64,000 nucleotides of DNA from the NCBI GenBank assembly GCA_963748295.1, contig CAVVIH010000002.1:248001-312000 (forward strand), given 5' to 3'. The translations under genes were made by a program, and so were the position numbers. Origin of the DNA: CAVVIH01 sp963748295 (GTDB taxonomy: Bacteria; Acidobacteriota; Vicinamibacteria; Vicinamibacterales; 2-12-FULL-66-21). Shown in pieces: positions 40,582-51,251 of this stretch (within the stretch, counting starts at the first letter, position 1; each line of letters begins with the position of its first letter). The notes under the pieces were generated by a model, which was given only the letters and a program-made list of their open reading frames with translations, was not told the origin of the DNA and searched no databases.

Positions 40582-41922
40582 CTAACGGCGGCCGCTCTCG
40601 ACGGTGTGGCCCAGCGTCATCGCGCTGAATACGATCGTCAGCACACAGCAGGCGACCATCGTGATGAAGACGCCGTGCCAGCCCCAGCGATCGGCAATCC
40701 AGCCGACGCCGGTACCCGCGATCGCGGACCCGAACACGTAGCCGAAGAAGCCGGTGAACCCTGCCGCGGTTCCCGCCGCCTTCTTCGGCACGAGATCGAG
40801 CGCATGCAAGCCGATGATCATGATCGGCCCGTAGATGAGGAAGCCGATCGCGATGAGCGCCGCGTAATCGATCCAGAGCGGCCCATGCAGGTTCAGCCAG
40901 TAGACGACGACGGCAACGAGCGTGAGCGCCATGAACAGGATCGTGGCGGGAGCGCGCCGGCTCTTGAACACCTTGTCCGAGATCCAGCCGCAGGCGATCG
41001 TGCCGGGAATCGCGGCGTACTCGTAGAGGCTCCACGCCAGGCTGGATTCGCGGAACGAATAGCCTTTCGCCGTCTCGAGGTACGTCGGTATCCAGTTGAC
41101 CACGCCGTAGCGCACGAAATAGACGAACGCGTTCGCCATCGCGATCGCCCACAGATAGCGGTTGTTGAGGACGTGCTCGAAGAAGATCTCGCGGAAGGTG
41201 AACGTGCGCTCGTGGTCGGCGCTGTAGTCGGGGCGGTAATCGTTCTTGTATTCCTCGACCGGCGGCAGGCCGCGCGATTGCGGCGTGTCCTGCAGCAGGA
41301 AGAACACGCCGACGGCCACCGCGGCGGCGATCAGCGCGTTGAAGTAGAACTTCGCCCCCCAGTCGTTGAAGATCAGCACGCCGGCGAGTGCCAGGTTGGC
41401 GACCAGCGCGCCGCCGACGTTGTGCGCGACGTTCCACACCGACACGACGAGCCCGCGCTCCTTCGTGCTGAACCAGTGCACCATCGTCTTGCCGCAGGGC
41501 GGCCAGCCCATGCCCTGCACCCAGCCGTTGAGGGTTTGCAGCGCGATGACGATGCCGAGGGATGCGTACAGGCCCTTGTAGAGGCCCGAGACCGCCATGA
41601 TCGCGCACGAGAGGATCAGGCCGAGCGGCAGGAAGTACTTCGGGTTGCTGCGGTCCGAGACCGAGCCCATGAGGAACTTCGACAGGCCGTACGCGATCGA
41701 GAGCCCGGTCAGCGCGAGCCCGAGTTGAGCCTTCGAGTACTCCGGGTGGTCGCGTAGGATGTCGGGGATAGCCAGCGCGAGGTTGTTTCGGACCAGGTAG
41801 TAGGCCGCGTAGCCGGCGAAGATTCCGGCAAAGACCTGGCGCCGGTAGCGGCGGTACTCGGCGTCGATCGACGCCGGCGGGACGGCCGCGACGGACCCGG
41901 CCGGCTTCGGCGTGTCCAGCAT
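40582..41922 (-). CDS. glpT: Glycerol-3-phosphate transporter (major facilitator, OPA family)
   Basis: Inner-membrane antiporter exchanging glycerol-3-phosphate for phosphate. 446 residues with 12 predicted membrane segments. GYAAYYLVRNNLALA, MGSVSDRSNPKYFLP and GWVQGMGWPPCGKTMVHWF match GlpT closely, including the arginine of the substrate site. ATG 41922 is 9 nt from a perfect TATAAT. It is transcribed divergently from a TonB receptor gene, and the other glp genes follow on the far side of that receptor. Hexose-phosphate transporters of the same family are a weaker alternative. Confidence 0.88.
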   Translation of the reverse strand: MLDTPKPAGSVAAVPPASIDAEYRRYRRQVFAGIFAGYAAYYLVRNNLALAIPDILRDHPEYSKAQLGLALTGLSIAYGLSKFLMGSVSDRSNPKYFLPLGLILSCAIMAVSGLYKGLYASLGIVIALQTLNGWVQGMGWPPCGKTMVHWFSTKERGLVVSVWNVAHNVGGALVANLALAGVLIFNDWGAKFYFNALIAAAVAVGVFFLLQDTPQSRGLPPVEEYKNDYRPDYSADHERTFTFREIFFEHVLNNRYLWAIAMANAFVYFVRYGVVNWIPTYLETAKGYSFRESSLAWSLYEYAAIPGTIACGWISDKVFKSRRAPATILFMALTLVAVVVYWLNLHGPLWIDYAALIAIGFLIYGPIMIIGLHALDLVPKKAAGTAAGFTGFFGYVFGSAIAGTGVGWIADRWGWHGVFITMVACCVLTIVFSAMTLGHTVESGRR

Positions 41923-41931
41923 GAAGCGGCG

Positions 41932-41937
41932 ATTATA
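41932..41937 (-). promoter_or_regulatory. Perfect -10 box close to glpT start
   Basis: TATAAT on the minus strand, 9 nt before ATG 41922. Transcription would start at about the start codon. No clear -35. No Shine-Dalgarno sequence fits between the box and the ATG. Confidence 0.45.
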
Positions 41938-42014
41938 GTGTGCTATCGTGACGCCCCTGCTCGTTACGGCGATTTCACGCGCCGCTTACATACACTTCGG
42001 GGAGGGTGGGTACT

Positions 42015-45000
42015 ATGCCCGTCATGAAACGATCGATTGCCTTCTGGTTCTTCTGTCTCGTCGCGCTGTCGCTTCCCGCCCCGGGATTTGCACAGTTCGA
42101 CACAGCAACCGTCGTCGGCACGGTGCGTGACAAGAGCAGCGCCGTCGTTCCCGGCGCCACGGTCACGCTCACCAACCTGGATACGGGCATCGCGGTGACG
42201 CGAGTCTCCGACGAGAACGGCAGCTACGAGTTCATCACGGTGCGCGTCGGCCGCTACAAGGTCACCGCCGAGCTCCAGGGCTTCTCGACGGCGTTGGCCG
42301 ACAACATTCAGGTGACCGTCGGCGCGCGGCAGCGCGTCGACCTGCAGCTGACGCCCGGCAATCTCACGGAAACGGTCGAGGTCGTCGGCGCGGCGACGCG
42401 GCTCGAAACCGATTCGAGCCAGCGCGGTCAGGTCATCACCAGCGAACAGGCGGTACAGCTGCCGCTGAACGGCCGCGAGTATTCGGCGCTGGCGCTGCTC
42501 AGCCCCGGCGTGCGGATGTCCGCGCTCAACACCGGATCGTCGCAGACCGTGCGCGAGGGATCGTTCAACATCAACGGCCTGCGCAGCACGTTCAACAACT
42601 TCCTGCTCGACGGCATCGACAACAACGCCTACGGAACGAGCAACCAGGGATTCTCCAACCAGGTCATGCAGCCGTCGCCGGACGCCGTCGCGGAATTCAA
42701 GGTCGTCACCAACAACATGAGCGCCGAGTACGGCCGCAGCGCCGGGGGCGTCATCAACGTGGCCTACCGCAGCGGCACGAACCGGTTCAGCGGTGCGGGC
42801 TGGGAGTTCTTCCGCGACACCGATCTCAACGCGACCGGCTTCTTCAAACCGGTGACCGGTGAAAAGCCGCCCATGAGCCGCGATCAGTTCGGCTTCACGC
42901 TCGGCGGGCCGATCCTGAGAAACAAGGCGTTCTTCTTCTCGGATTACGAGGGCTTCCGCCAGACCCGCGAGAACGTCGCGTTCCAGACGATCCCCAACAT
43001 GACGCAGCGCCAGGGGATTCTGTCGGTCGACGTGCGCAATCCGCTCACCGGCGCGACGTACGCAGCCGGCACGCCGATCCCGATGACCGCCTTCGCCCGC
43101 AAGGTCCTGACCGAGCTGCCCGAGCCGACCTCGTCCGCCGCCGCGAACAACTACTCGATCCTCCAGGAGTTCACCAACACGACGGACAAGTGGAACGTCA
43201 AAAGCGACATCCAGGTCAACGACGCGCTGACCGCATTCGGCCGGTTCGGCTATCGCGATGCGGACCTGTTCGACGAGCCGCCGCTGCCGCTGCCGTCCGG
43301 GGGAAGCGGCAATGCGCAGACCTACGTCAGCAACAAGCAGTTCGTGACCGGCTTCACCTGGGCCAGGTCGGCATCGTCGCTGCTGGAAGGGCGCTTCGGC
43401 TGGTCGCGGACGGTTGCCGGGAAGAACCCGGCGGCGCTGGGTTCGGCGAGCGCGCTCGACGACTACGGCATCGCCGGGCTGCCGACCGACGAGCGCATCG
43501 CCGGCGGCTTGCCGACGCAGCTCATCACCGGCTTCTCGGACCTCGGACGGCAGGCCACCAACCCGCAGTGGCAGTATCCCGGAGATGTGGAACCCGAAGA
43601 TCAACTACACGTGGCTGACCGGCCGTCACTCGCTGAAGACCGGCTACGAGTTCCAGCACATCGCCACGGAAGTCCAGGACGTCAATCCGCTGTACGGCCG
43701 CGATTCGTACGCGGGACAATTCTCGCGGCCGTCCGGCGCGGCAAACCCGCTCTACAACCTCTCGGACTTCATGTTCGGCCTGCGCAGCCAGTACGCGCTG
43801 AGCAACATCCTCATTGCCAACGTGCGCCAGCAGATGCACTTCGCGTATCTGCAGGACGACTTCAGGATGAACGACTCGTTGACGCTCAATCTCGGGCTGC
43901 GCTACGAGTACGCGACGCCGCACTGGGAGAAGGACAACGTCCTCTCGAACTACGATCCGGATGCGCGCCAGATGATCTTCGCCAGCGACGGCTCGCTCGA
44001 GGATCGCTCGCTGGTCAAGCCGGACCGCAACAACTTCGGTCCGCGCCTGGGCTTCGCCTGGTCGCTCACGCCGCAGACAGTCATCCGCGGCGGCTACGGG
44101 ATCAGCTACGTGCACTTCCACCGCGCCGGCGCCGCCAACATCCTGCCGATCAACGGCCCGCAGGTCGTCAACGCGGTTGCCAACCAGACGGCAGCGACGC
44201 CGAACTTCCGGACGACCGAGCAGGGTTACCCGTCGGGGTTTGCCGATCCGGTGGTATTCAACCCGCTGGCCTCGAACATCACCTTCATGCCCGAGGACTA
44301 CCACTCGAGCCGCGCGCACAGCTACTACATCTCGGTCCAGCGCGAGATCGCGCGCAACATGGTGCTTGACGTCGCCTACGTCGGCAATCGCGCCGACGAC
44401 CTGCTGCTGTTTGCGAACTTCAACCAGGCGGCGCCAAACAACCCGCAGGGGACGCTGTCGCTCCAGTCGCGCCGGCCGATTCAGGAGTTCGCGGACATCA
44501 CCTACGCGTTCAACGGCGGCATCTCGCGTTACAACTCGCTGCAGGTCAAGTACCGAGTACCGGATGCGCCGCGGGTTGATGATGCTGAACTCGTTCACGT
44601 GGTCGAAGGCGAAGGACAACGGCGCGGGCTCGCTCGAAGGGCCGTTCGGCAACTTCCCGGCGCCGCAGGATTTCTACAATCTCGACGCCGATTATGGAAC
44701 GTCGGCCTACGATCAGCCGCTCAACAACACGACCAGCGTCGTCTGGAACGTCCCTGTTGGACGTGGCCGGAAGTATCTGACAGACGCCGGCGCGCTGACG
44801 GAAGCGTTGCTGGGCGGCTGGACGCTGAGCGGCATCAACACCATGGCATCAGGCGAGGTCGCGACGCTCCAGTATTCGCCGACGGCTTCGTTCCAGGTGT
44901 CGGGCATCCAGCAGGACTTCCGCGGCGCCAACAACTACCGTCCGAACGTCAACGGCGATCCGTACGGCGATCGGGACTCGGTGGCGACTTATCTGAGTCG

Positions 45001-45286
45001 CGACACGGTGACCGTGCCCGGTGATCCGAGCCAGCCGTTCGGCAATGCGCCGCGCAACAGCGTCCGGGGGCCGTGGTTCTGGCAGATGGACCTCGTGGCG
45101 GCGAAGGACTTCCCGCTGCCGCTCGGCGACCAGACCCGCATCCAGGTCCGCCTCGAGGCATTCAACGTGCTGAACAAGACCAACTTCCGCGCGCCGAACG
45201 CCAACCGCAGCCTGGGTAACTACGGAACGATCACGGCCACGCAGGACGCGCGGCAGCTGCAGCTCGGGGTCAAGCTCACGTTCTGA
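42015..45286 (+). CDS. Oar-like TonB-dependent receptor in the glp cluster (two frame breaks)
   Basis: Outer-membrane receptor of about 1090 residues. A signal peptide ends at PGFAQ. A carboxypeptidase-regulatory-like beta-sandwich (ATVVGTVRDKSSAVVPGATV) is followed by a TonB plug (NGLRSTFNNFLLDGIDNNA) and a large barrel ending in LGVKLTF. Frames change near 43581 and 44553, each by one extra base in otherwise conserved text. ATG 42015 follows GGAGGG by 8 nt. Location between glpT and glpQ suggests a glycerophosphodiester or a related polyol phosphate as ligand, but the family is broad and this is inference. Confidence 0.85.
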
Positions 45287-45321
45287 CGAAAACAGGGACA
45301 GGGAGATAGAAGGAGAGGGTT

Positions 45322-46222
45322 ATGATTCGTGTCGGCTTAGCGCTCTTCATTTCCATTTCCTTGTCCCTTTTCACGCCGCCTGCGAAGAAGCAGCTCGTCG
45401 CGCACCGGGGCGCCTCCGCGTACGCCCCCGAGCACACGCTCGAGGCCTACCGGCTCGCGCTCGAGCAGGGCGCGGACTACGTCGAGCAGGATCTTGCCGT
45501 CACCAGGGATGGCGTCCTGGTCTGCATCCACGACCTCACGCTGGAGCGCACGACGAACGTCGAGGAGGTCTTTCCCGACCGCGCCGTAGACGGAGGGCAG
45601 CGGCGCCGCCGCCGTGCGCGGCTGGCGCGTCCATGACTTCACGCTGGCGGAGATCAAGCGGCTCGACGCCGGCTCGTGGTTCGACAAGAAGTTCGCCGGC
45701 GCCCGGATTCCGACGTTTCAGGAAGCGGTGGACCTGGTGAAAGGGAAGGCGGGCCTCTATCCGGAGCTGAAGGACCCTGCGTTCTACCGTGCGAACGGGG
45801 TCAAGCCCGAAACGCTGCTGGCCGACGCGCTGAAGAAGAACGGCCTGCCGGACGGCCGCACGCCCGTAATCATCCAGTCGTTCGATGAGGTTACCGTCAA
45901 GCAGCTCGCGAAGGATCTCCCCGCCGTGCCGCGCGTGATCCTGGTCGAGGTGCGCGACGGCATCAAGCTGGATACCGCCGACGAGATCCGCGGAATTGCG
46001 TCCTGGGCCACCGGCCTCGGGCCGAACAAGGCGATCGTCGAGCAGATCCCCGAGATGGTGAAGTGGGCGCACGCCGCCGGCCTCACCGTCACGCCGTGGA
46101 CGTTCCGGTCAGCGAGCACCGGCAGGTACGGATCCGTGCGCGACGAGATGAGCCGCTTCCTCTATGAGTTCGATGTGGATGCGGTGTTCACGGATAATCC
46201 TGACCAGTTTCCTCGGAAGTAG
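45322..46222 (+). CDS. glpQ: Glycerophosphodiester phosphodiesterase (one frame break)
   Basis: Hydrolyses glycerophosphodiesters to glycerol-3-phosphate and an alcohol. About 300 residues with an N-terminal export signal (residues 1-20). Catalytic and metal-site motifs are present: AHRGASAYAPEHT, YVEQDLAVTRDG and CIHDLTLERTT. The product is the substrate of GlpT and GlpD encoded nearby. ATG 45322 follows AGGAGAGGG. The frame changes by one extra base near 45600. It lies 35 nt after the TonB receptor stop and is probably co-transcribed with it. Confidence 0.88.
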
Positions 46223-46341
46223 ATCGCGAAGTTCGAGTTCGAGGAGTCCTGCGGAGATCACGAAGAAATTCAAATCTAGGCCAGAGGCCTGTGGCCCGCC
46301 GTGCTAACTCCGCGACTCCGTTGGCTCTTGCGACGACTGAA

Positions 46342-47127
46342 TCACGCTGGCGGCAGGTCGGCTGCCGGCGATGTGCCTTTCGGAAAGCGATTACCGATGA
46401 ACGCGTCGTAGGCGGCGCCGCCGAGAATCGCGCCGACGACGGGGGCGACGATCGGGACCCACCACCAACCGCCTGAAGCTCTGAACACGTCGAAGCCCCA
46501 GCCGCCGACCGCCGTGAACAGCCGCGGACCGAAGTCGCGAGCGGGGTTGATGGCGTAGCCGGCGTTGTAACCGAACGACATGCCAATCGCCATCACCAGG
46601 AGCCCGATGATCAGCGGGGCCATGCCGGCAGCGGGCGGCGCGTTGCGCGCGTCGGTCACCGCGAGGATCACCGCCATCAGCGCCGCGGTGCCGACCACCT
46701 GGTCCACGAACCCCCCGGCGATGCCGAGAAACGGCTGCGGATACGTGGCAAACACACCTGCGGTCCCCTGGGGGCCGGCGACCTGGCGGATGCCGTTATC
46801 GAAGTGCGTAAACGCGTCGGCGTAGGTGAAGTAGACGATCGCCGCCGCCGCGAACGCGCCGGCAACCTGCGCGACCACGTAGTACGGCACCTTGCTCCAG
46901 GCAAAGCCGCGATGGATCGCGAGCGCGATCGTCACCGCCGGGTTCATGTGCGCGCCCGAGACGCCGCCCGCGACGTAGCATCCCATCGTCACGCCCAGTC
47001 CCCACGCGAGGTTGATCGAAAGATAGGTGCCCGCAGTGTTCTGGCTGAGCACGACCTGGGCGACGACCCCGACGCCGAAGAGAATCAGGACGAACGTGCC
47101 GAAGAATTCGGCGAGCGCTTCGCGCAT
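46342..47127 (-). CDS. glpF: Glycerol uptake facilitator (aquaglyceroporin)
   Basis: 261 residues, six membrane segments. Both pore motifs are intact: MNPAVT in the first half and INPARD in the second; the aspartate after the second motif favours glycerol over water. ATG 47127 follows GAGGG. It is convergent with glpQ and divergent from glpK, with a 36-bp tandem repeat in the shared upstream region. The 119 bp between glpQ and glpF hold only a weak AGGCC/GGCCT hairpin. Confidence 0.9.
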   Translation of the reverse strand: MREALAEFFGTFVLILFGVGVVAQVVLSQNTAGTYLSINLAWGLGVTMGCYVAGGVSGAHMNPAVTIALAIHRGFAWSKVPYYVVAQVAGAFAAAAIVYFTYADAFTHFDNGIRQVAGPQGTAGVFATYPQPFLGIAGGFVDQVVGTAALMAVILAVTDARNAPPAAGMAPLIIGLLVMAIGMSFGYNAGYAINPARDFGPRLFTAVGGWGFDVFRASGGWWWVPIVAPVVGAILGGAAYDAFIGNRFPKGTSPAADLPPA

Positions 47128-47136
47128 GTCAACCCT

Positions 47137-47208
47137 CTTGATCTGTTTGATCCGCGTAAATCCGCGTTTCGTCTTGATCTGTTTGATCCGTGCAAATCCG
47201 CGTTTCGT
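47137..47208. repeat. Two 36-bp tandem repeats between glpF and glpK
   Basis: CTTGATCTGTTTGATCCG begins copies at 47137 and 47173, each continuing with an AAATCCGCGTTTCGT tail; a partial third copy follows to about 47235. The unit belongs to the widespread ATCCGCG-rich intergenic repeat type. It lies in the divergent control region of both genes. Confidence 0.75.
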
Positions 47209-47270
47209 TTTGATCGCTTGATCCGTGATCCGCTCTTTGATCGTAGATCTGCGTCTTTGCGCGGCGGGAG

Positions 47271-47276
47271 TATACA
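47271..47276 (+). promoter_or_regulatory. -10-like box close to glpK start
   Basis: TATACA lies 8 nt before GTG 47285, with no ribosome-binding site between them. This is the fourth gene in the window with this near-leaderless layout. Confidence 0.35.
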
Positions 47277-47284
47277 GTATCAGC

Positions 47285-48787
47285 GTGGCCTACATTCTTG
47301 CGCTCGATCAGGGCACCACCAGCTCCCGCGCGATCCTCTTCGATCGTGATGGCGCGATCGTCGGAATCGCCCAGAAGGAATTCGCGCAGATCTTTCCGCG
47401 GCCGGGATGGGTCGAGCACGACCCGCAGGAGATCTGGGCGACGCAGCTCGCCGTCGCCGTCGAGGCGCTCGGACGGGCGCGCATCCGCGCCCAGGACGTC
47501 GCGGCGATCGGCATTACCAACCAGCGTGAGACCGCGATCGTGTGGGACAGGGAGACCGGACAACCGATCGCCAACGCGATCGTGTGGCAGGACCGCCGCA
47601 CCGCCGATCTCTGCGATCGGCTGAGGGCCGACGGCCATCAGGCGATGGTGTCCGAGCGCACGGGGCTCGTCATCGACGCCTACTTCTCGGGCACCAAGAT
47701 CGCGTGGCTGCTCGACAACGTGCCCGGCGCCCGCGCCCGGGCGGAAGCGGGGAAGCTGGCATTCGGGACGGTGGACTCGTGGCTGGTGTGGAAGCTCACC
47801 GGCGGCAAGGTCCATATCACCGACGTGAGCAACGCCTCGCGCACGATGCTCTTCAACATCGACACCCTGGCCTGGGACGACGACCTGCTGTCGCTGTTGA
47901 AGATCCCGGCCGGCATGCTGCCGGAGGTGCGCTCGTCGAGCGAGGTGTACGGCAACGTCTCGAAAGACCTGGGCGTCTCGGAGGTGCCGATCGCCGGAAT
48001 CGCCGGCGACCAGCAGGCGGCGCTGTTCGGACAGATGTGCGTGTCGCCAGGCCTGGCGAAGAACACCTACGGCACCGGCTGCTTCCTGCTGCAGAACACC
48101 GGCACGCGGCGCGTCGCTTCGCAGAACAAGCTGCTCTCGACCGTCGCGTGGAGGATTGGCAACCGGACGGAATACGCGCTCGAAGGCAGCGTCTTCATCG
48201 GCGGCGCGGTCGTGCAGTGGCTGCGCGACGGCCTCGAGATGATCGGCCGCTCCTCGGAGGTCGAGACGCTCGCGGCCTCGGTCACCGACAACGGCGGCGT
48301 GTTTCTCGTTCCGGCGTTTGCCGGCCTCGGCGCCCCGCACTGGGACGCCTACGCGCGCGGACTGGTCATCGGCATCACGCGCGGCACGACTCGAGGCCAT
48401 CTGGCCCGCGCGGCGCTCGAAAGCATCGCGTATCAGGTCGACGATCTGCTCGAAGCGGTGCGCCGGGATTCGAACATCACGCTCAGCGAACTGCGGGTCG
48501 ACGGCGGCGCCGCCAGCAATGACGGCCTGATGCAGTTTCAGGCCGATGTGCTCGGCGTGCCGGTCGTCAGGCCGGCGGTCACCGAGACCACGGCGCTCGG
48601 CGCCGCCTACCTGGCGGGGCTGGCGGTCGGCTTCTGGTCCTCGCTCGACGAGATCGGCCGTCAGTGGAAGGTCGAGCGCCGCTTCGAGCCCGCGATGGCC
48701 CGCGCCGATGCCGAGCGGCTGCGCGAGCGCTGGCGCGAGGCGGTGAGCCGCGCCAAGGGCTGGATCCCGGCGGGCAGCGGCGCATGA
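47285..48787 (+). CDS. glpK: Glycerol kinase
   Basis: Phosphorylates glycerol to glycerol-3-phosphate. 500 residues, FGGY family. LALDQGTTSSRAILFD is the N-terminal phosphate loop; GIAGDQQAALFG and DGGAASNDGLMQFQAD are the C-terminal signatures. GTG 47285 is chosen because translation then begins AYILALDQGTT, as in other GlpK proteins. The stop overlaps glpD by 4 nt, so glpK and glpD are coupled. The frame is intact. Confidence 0.95.
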   Translation: MAYILALDQGTTSSRAILFDRDGAIVGIAQKEFAQIFPRPGWVEHDPQEIWATQLAVAVEALGRARIRAQDVAAIGITNQRETAIVWDRETGQPIANAIVWQDRRTADLCDRLRADGHQAMVSERTGLVIDAYFSGTKIAWLLDNVPGARARAEAGKLAFGTVDSWLVWKLTGGKVHITDVSNASRTMLFNIDTLAWDDDLLSLLKIPAGMLPEVRSSSEVYGNVSKDLGVSEVPIAGIAGDQQAALFGQMCVSPGLAKNTYGTGCFLLQNTGTRRVASQNKLLSTVAWRIGNRTEYALEGSVFIGGAVVQWLRDGLEMIGRSSEVETLAASVTDNGGVFLVPAFAGLGAPHWDAYARGLVIGITRGTTRGHLARAALESIAYQVDDLLEAVRRDSNITLSELRVDGGAASNDGLMQFQADVLGVPVVRPAVTETTALGAAYLAGLAVGFWSSLDEIGRQWKVERRFEPAMARADAERLRERWREAVSRAKGWIPAGSGA

Positions 48788-50350
48788 CCCGCGACGACAT
48801 GCTCGGACGGGCCGCCCGGCACCGCGGCCCGTGGGACTTCGTCGTCATCGGCGGCGGCGCGACCGGCGTGGGCGTCGCCGTGGACGCCTCGTCGCGCGGC
48901 TACAGCGTCCTTCTTCTCGAGCAGAGCGACTTCGGAAAGGGCACCTCGAGCCGCAGCACCAAACTGGTGCACGGCGGCGTGCGCTATCTCGAGCAGGGGA
49001 ACATCCCGCTCGTGATGGAGGCGCTCAAGGAGCGCGGCATCCTGCGGCAGAACGCGCCGCATCTCGTCGCCAACCTGCCCTTCGTCGTTCCCAATTACGA
49101 CTGGTGGGAGGCGCCGTTCTACGGGATCGGGCTGAAGGTCTACAACCTGCTGGCCGGCAAGTACGGCTTCGGCCAGTCGTCGATCCTCTCGCTCGAGGAA
49201 ACACTCGAGCGTCTGCCGACGATCCGCCGCGAGGGCCTGCGCGGCGGCGTGATCTACTACGACGGGCAGTTCGACGATACGCGGCTGCTGATCAATCTCG
49301 TGCAGACCGCCGCCGAGCAGGGCGCGGTGCTGTTGAACTACGCGAAAGTGATCGGCGTCGAGAAGGGGCCCGACGGAACCGTCGACGGCGTGGTGGCGCG
49401 CGATCTGGAGACCGGCCGCGAGCTCATCGCATCGGCGCAAATCGTCATCAACGCGACCGGGCCGTTCGCGGATGGCGTGCGGCGGATGGCAGACCCGGAC
49501 GCGCCGGCGCTGATCGCGCCGAGCCAGGGGGTTCACCTCGTGTTCGACCGGTCGTTTCTGCCGGGCGACAGCGCGATCATGGTGCCCCACACGCGCGACG
49601 GCCGCGTGATGTTCGCGATTCCGTGGCACGGCCACACCGTGGTGGGCACGACGGACACTCCGATCGACGAGCCGTCGCTCGAGCCGCGCGCCGTTCGAAA
49701 CCGAAGTGTCGTTCATTCTCGAGACCGCCAGCCTCTATCTGCACAAGGCGCCGACGCGTGAGGACGCGCTGAGCGTGTTCACCGGGATCCGTCCGCTGGT
49801 TCGCAGCGGCGACAGCCGGATCACCGCCGCGCTCTCACGCGATCACACCATTCACATCGACCCGTCCGGCATCCTGACCACCGCGGGCGGGAAGTGGACG
49901 ACCTACCGCCACATGGCGGAGGACACCGTCGATCATGCGGTGGAGCTCGCGAGGCTTCCCGAGCGGCCGTGCGTGACGAAAGAGCTGCGCATCCACGGCT
50001 ATCACTGGGCGGCGGAGCAGTTCGGCGAGCTGGCGAGCTACGGGTCCGATGCGGACGACATCCAGGAACTGAGCCACAAGGATCCGCTGCTGGCCGCGCG
50101 TCTGGGCGATCGGCTGCCGCTGATTGCCGCGCAGGTGGTGTGGGCGGCACGCATGGAGATGGCGCGCACCGTCGAGGACGTCCTCGCGCGCCGCTCTCGC
50201 GCGCTGTTCCTCGACGCCGCCGAGGCCATCCGCATGGCGCCGGCCGTCGCGGCGCTGCTGGCGCGGGAGCTCGGGCAGGACGACGCGTGGCAGCGCAGCC
50301 AGATCGCCGCGTTCGAATCCGTCGCGAGCGGATACCTGTTGTCGGCTTAG
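48784..50350 (+). CDS. glpD: Glycerol-3-phosphate dehydrogenase, FAD-dependent (one frame break)
   Basis: Oxidises glycerol-3-phosphate to dihydroxyacetone phosphate and reduces quinone at the inner membrane. About 520 residues. The FAD site is DFVVIGGGATGVGVAVDA, followed by the GlpD signature RSTKLVHGGVRYLEQG. ATG 48784 overlaps the glpK stop (ATGA). One extra base near 49690 breaks the frame between the segments TDTPIDEPSLEPR and TEVSFILETA; both halves align with the family. It is convergent with iolE, and the stops overlap. Confidence 0.92.
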
Positions 50351-51249
50351 AGTCCGAGCGTGCGCAGATACGCTCGGTTGCGGCGCGCGCTCTCTTCGGG
50401 TGTGCCAAGCGCGGGGAGTACGTCCTGCTCGACGACGATCCAGCCGTCGTAGCCGCCGTGCCGCATGGAGTCCACCAGCCGTGGAAAATTCACGCTGCCG
50501 CGGCCGAGCTCGCAGAACACGCCGTTGCGAACCGCGGTGAAGTAGTCGCTTTCAGTGCGGCGGGCGTCAGCGGCGATCTCCGGCTCGCAATCCTTGAAGT
50601 GCACGTGCCAGACGCGATGTCGGTAGCGCTCGAGCACCGCGATCGGGTCAGCTCCCGCGTACGTCAGGTGGCCGGTGTCGAGGCACAGCCCCAGCAGCGA
50701 TGAGTCCGTCCGCTCCATCAGCAGATCGAGTTCCGTGGCAGTCTCGACGAACGAGCCGCAATGCGGATGGAACACCGTCCTCAATCCGGTCTGCTCGCGG
50801 ACTTCGCCGGCGATCGCGCTCGCGCCTCGCGTCAGGACGTCCCATTGCGCGCGGTTGAGACCGTCGGCGTCGCCGGCTCTTCCCGCGACGGCGACCCGCC
50901 GCGCGTTGCCGTCGGTCATGTCGGCAAGCACGACGAACGCGTGTGGATAGCCGGCATCCCGAAGCAGGCGTGCCGTTCGCACGGCACGTTCGATGCCTTC
51001 CGTGTGCGCCGAGGGATTACTGAGATCGACCGGTACGAACGCGCCAATGAGCGTCAGCGCGCGGCGTTCGATGTCGTGACGAAGCGCCGCGGGGTCGGTC
51101 GGCATGAAGCCCCAGTCGCCGAGCTCGGTGCCCGCGTAGCCGGTCGCGGCAAGCTCGTCGAGCACCTGCGCGCAGGCGAGCGCCGGGCCGTGGCCGTCGA
51201 ACTCGAGGATGCCCCAGGAACAGGGAGCGTTGGCAACCCGGATGGCCAT
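50347..51249 (-). CDS. iolE: TIM-barrel inosose dehydratase-like protein
   Basis: Sugar-phosphate isomerase/epimerase-fold protein of 300 residues, likely inosose dehydratase, the second step of myo-inositol breakdown. Metal-site residues of the fold are visible: ELGDWGFMP (Glu), CLDTGHLTYAG (Asp, His), VWHVHFKDCEP (His) and IVVEQDV (Glu). It follows iolC by 2 nt. The assignment to the dehydratase step rests partly on context, since IolE, IolH and IolI share this fold. Confidence 0.75.
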   Translation of the reverse strand: MAIRVANAPCSWGILEFDGHGPALACAQVLDELAATGYAGTELGDWGFMPTDPAALRHDIERRALTLIGAFVPVDLSNPSAHTEGIERAVRTARLLRDAGYPHAFVVLADMTDGNARRVAVAGRAGDADGLNRAQWDVLTRGASAIAGEVREQTGLRTVFHPHCGSFVETATELDLLMERTDSSLLGLCLDTGHLTYAGADPIAVLERYRHRVWHVHFKDCEPEIAADARRTESDYFTAVRNGVFCELGRGSVNFPRLVDSMRHGGYDGWIVVEQDVLPALGTPEESARRNRAYLRTLGL

Positions 51250-51251
51250 GC

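Noticed and set aside
46278..46290. Terminator between glpQ and glpF (AGGCC-AGA-GGCCT)
   Set aside because: Only a 5-bp stem and no T-tract on either strand.
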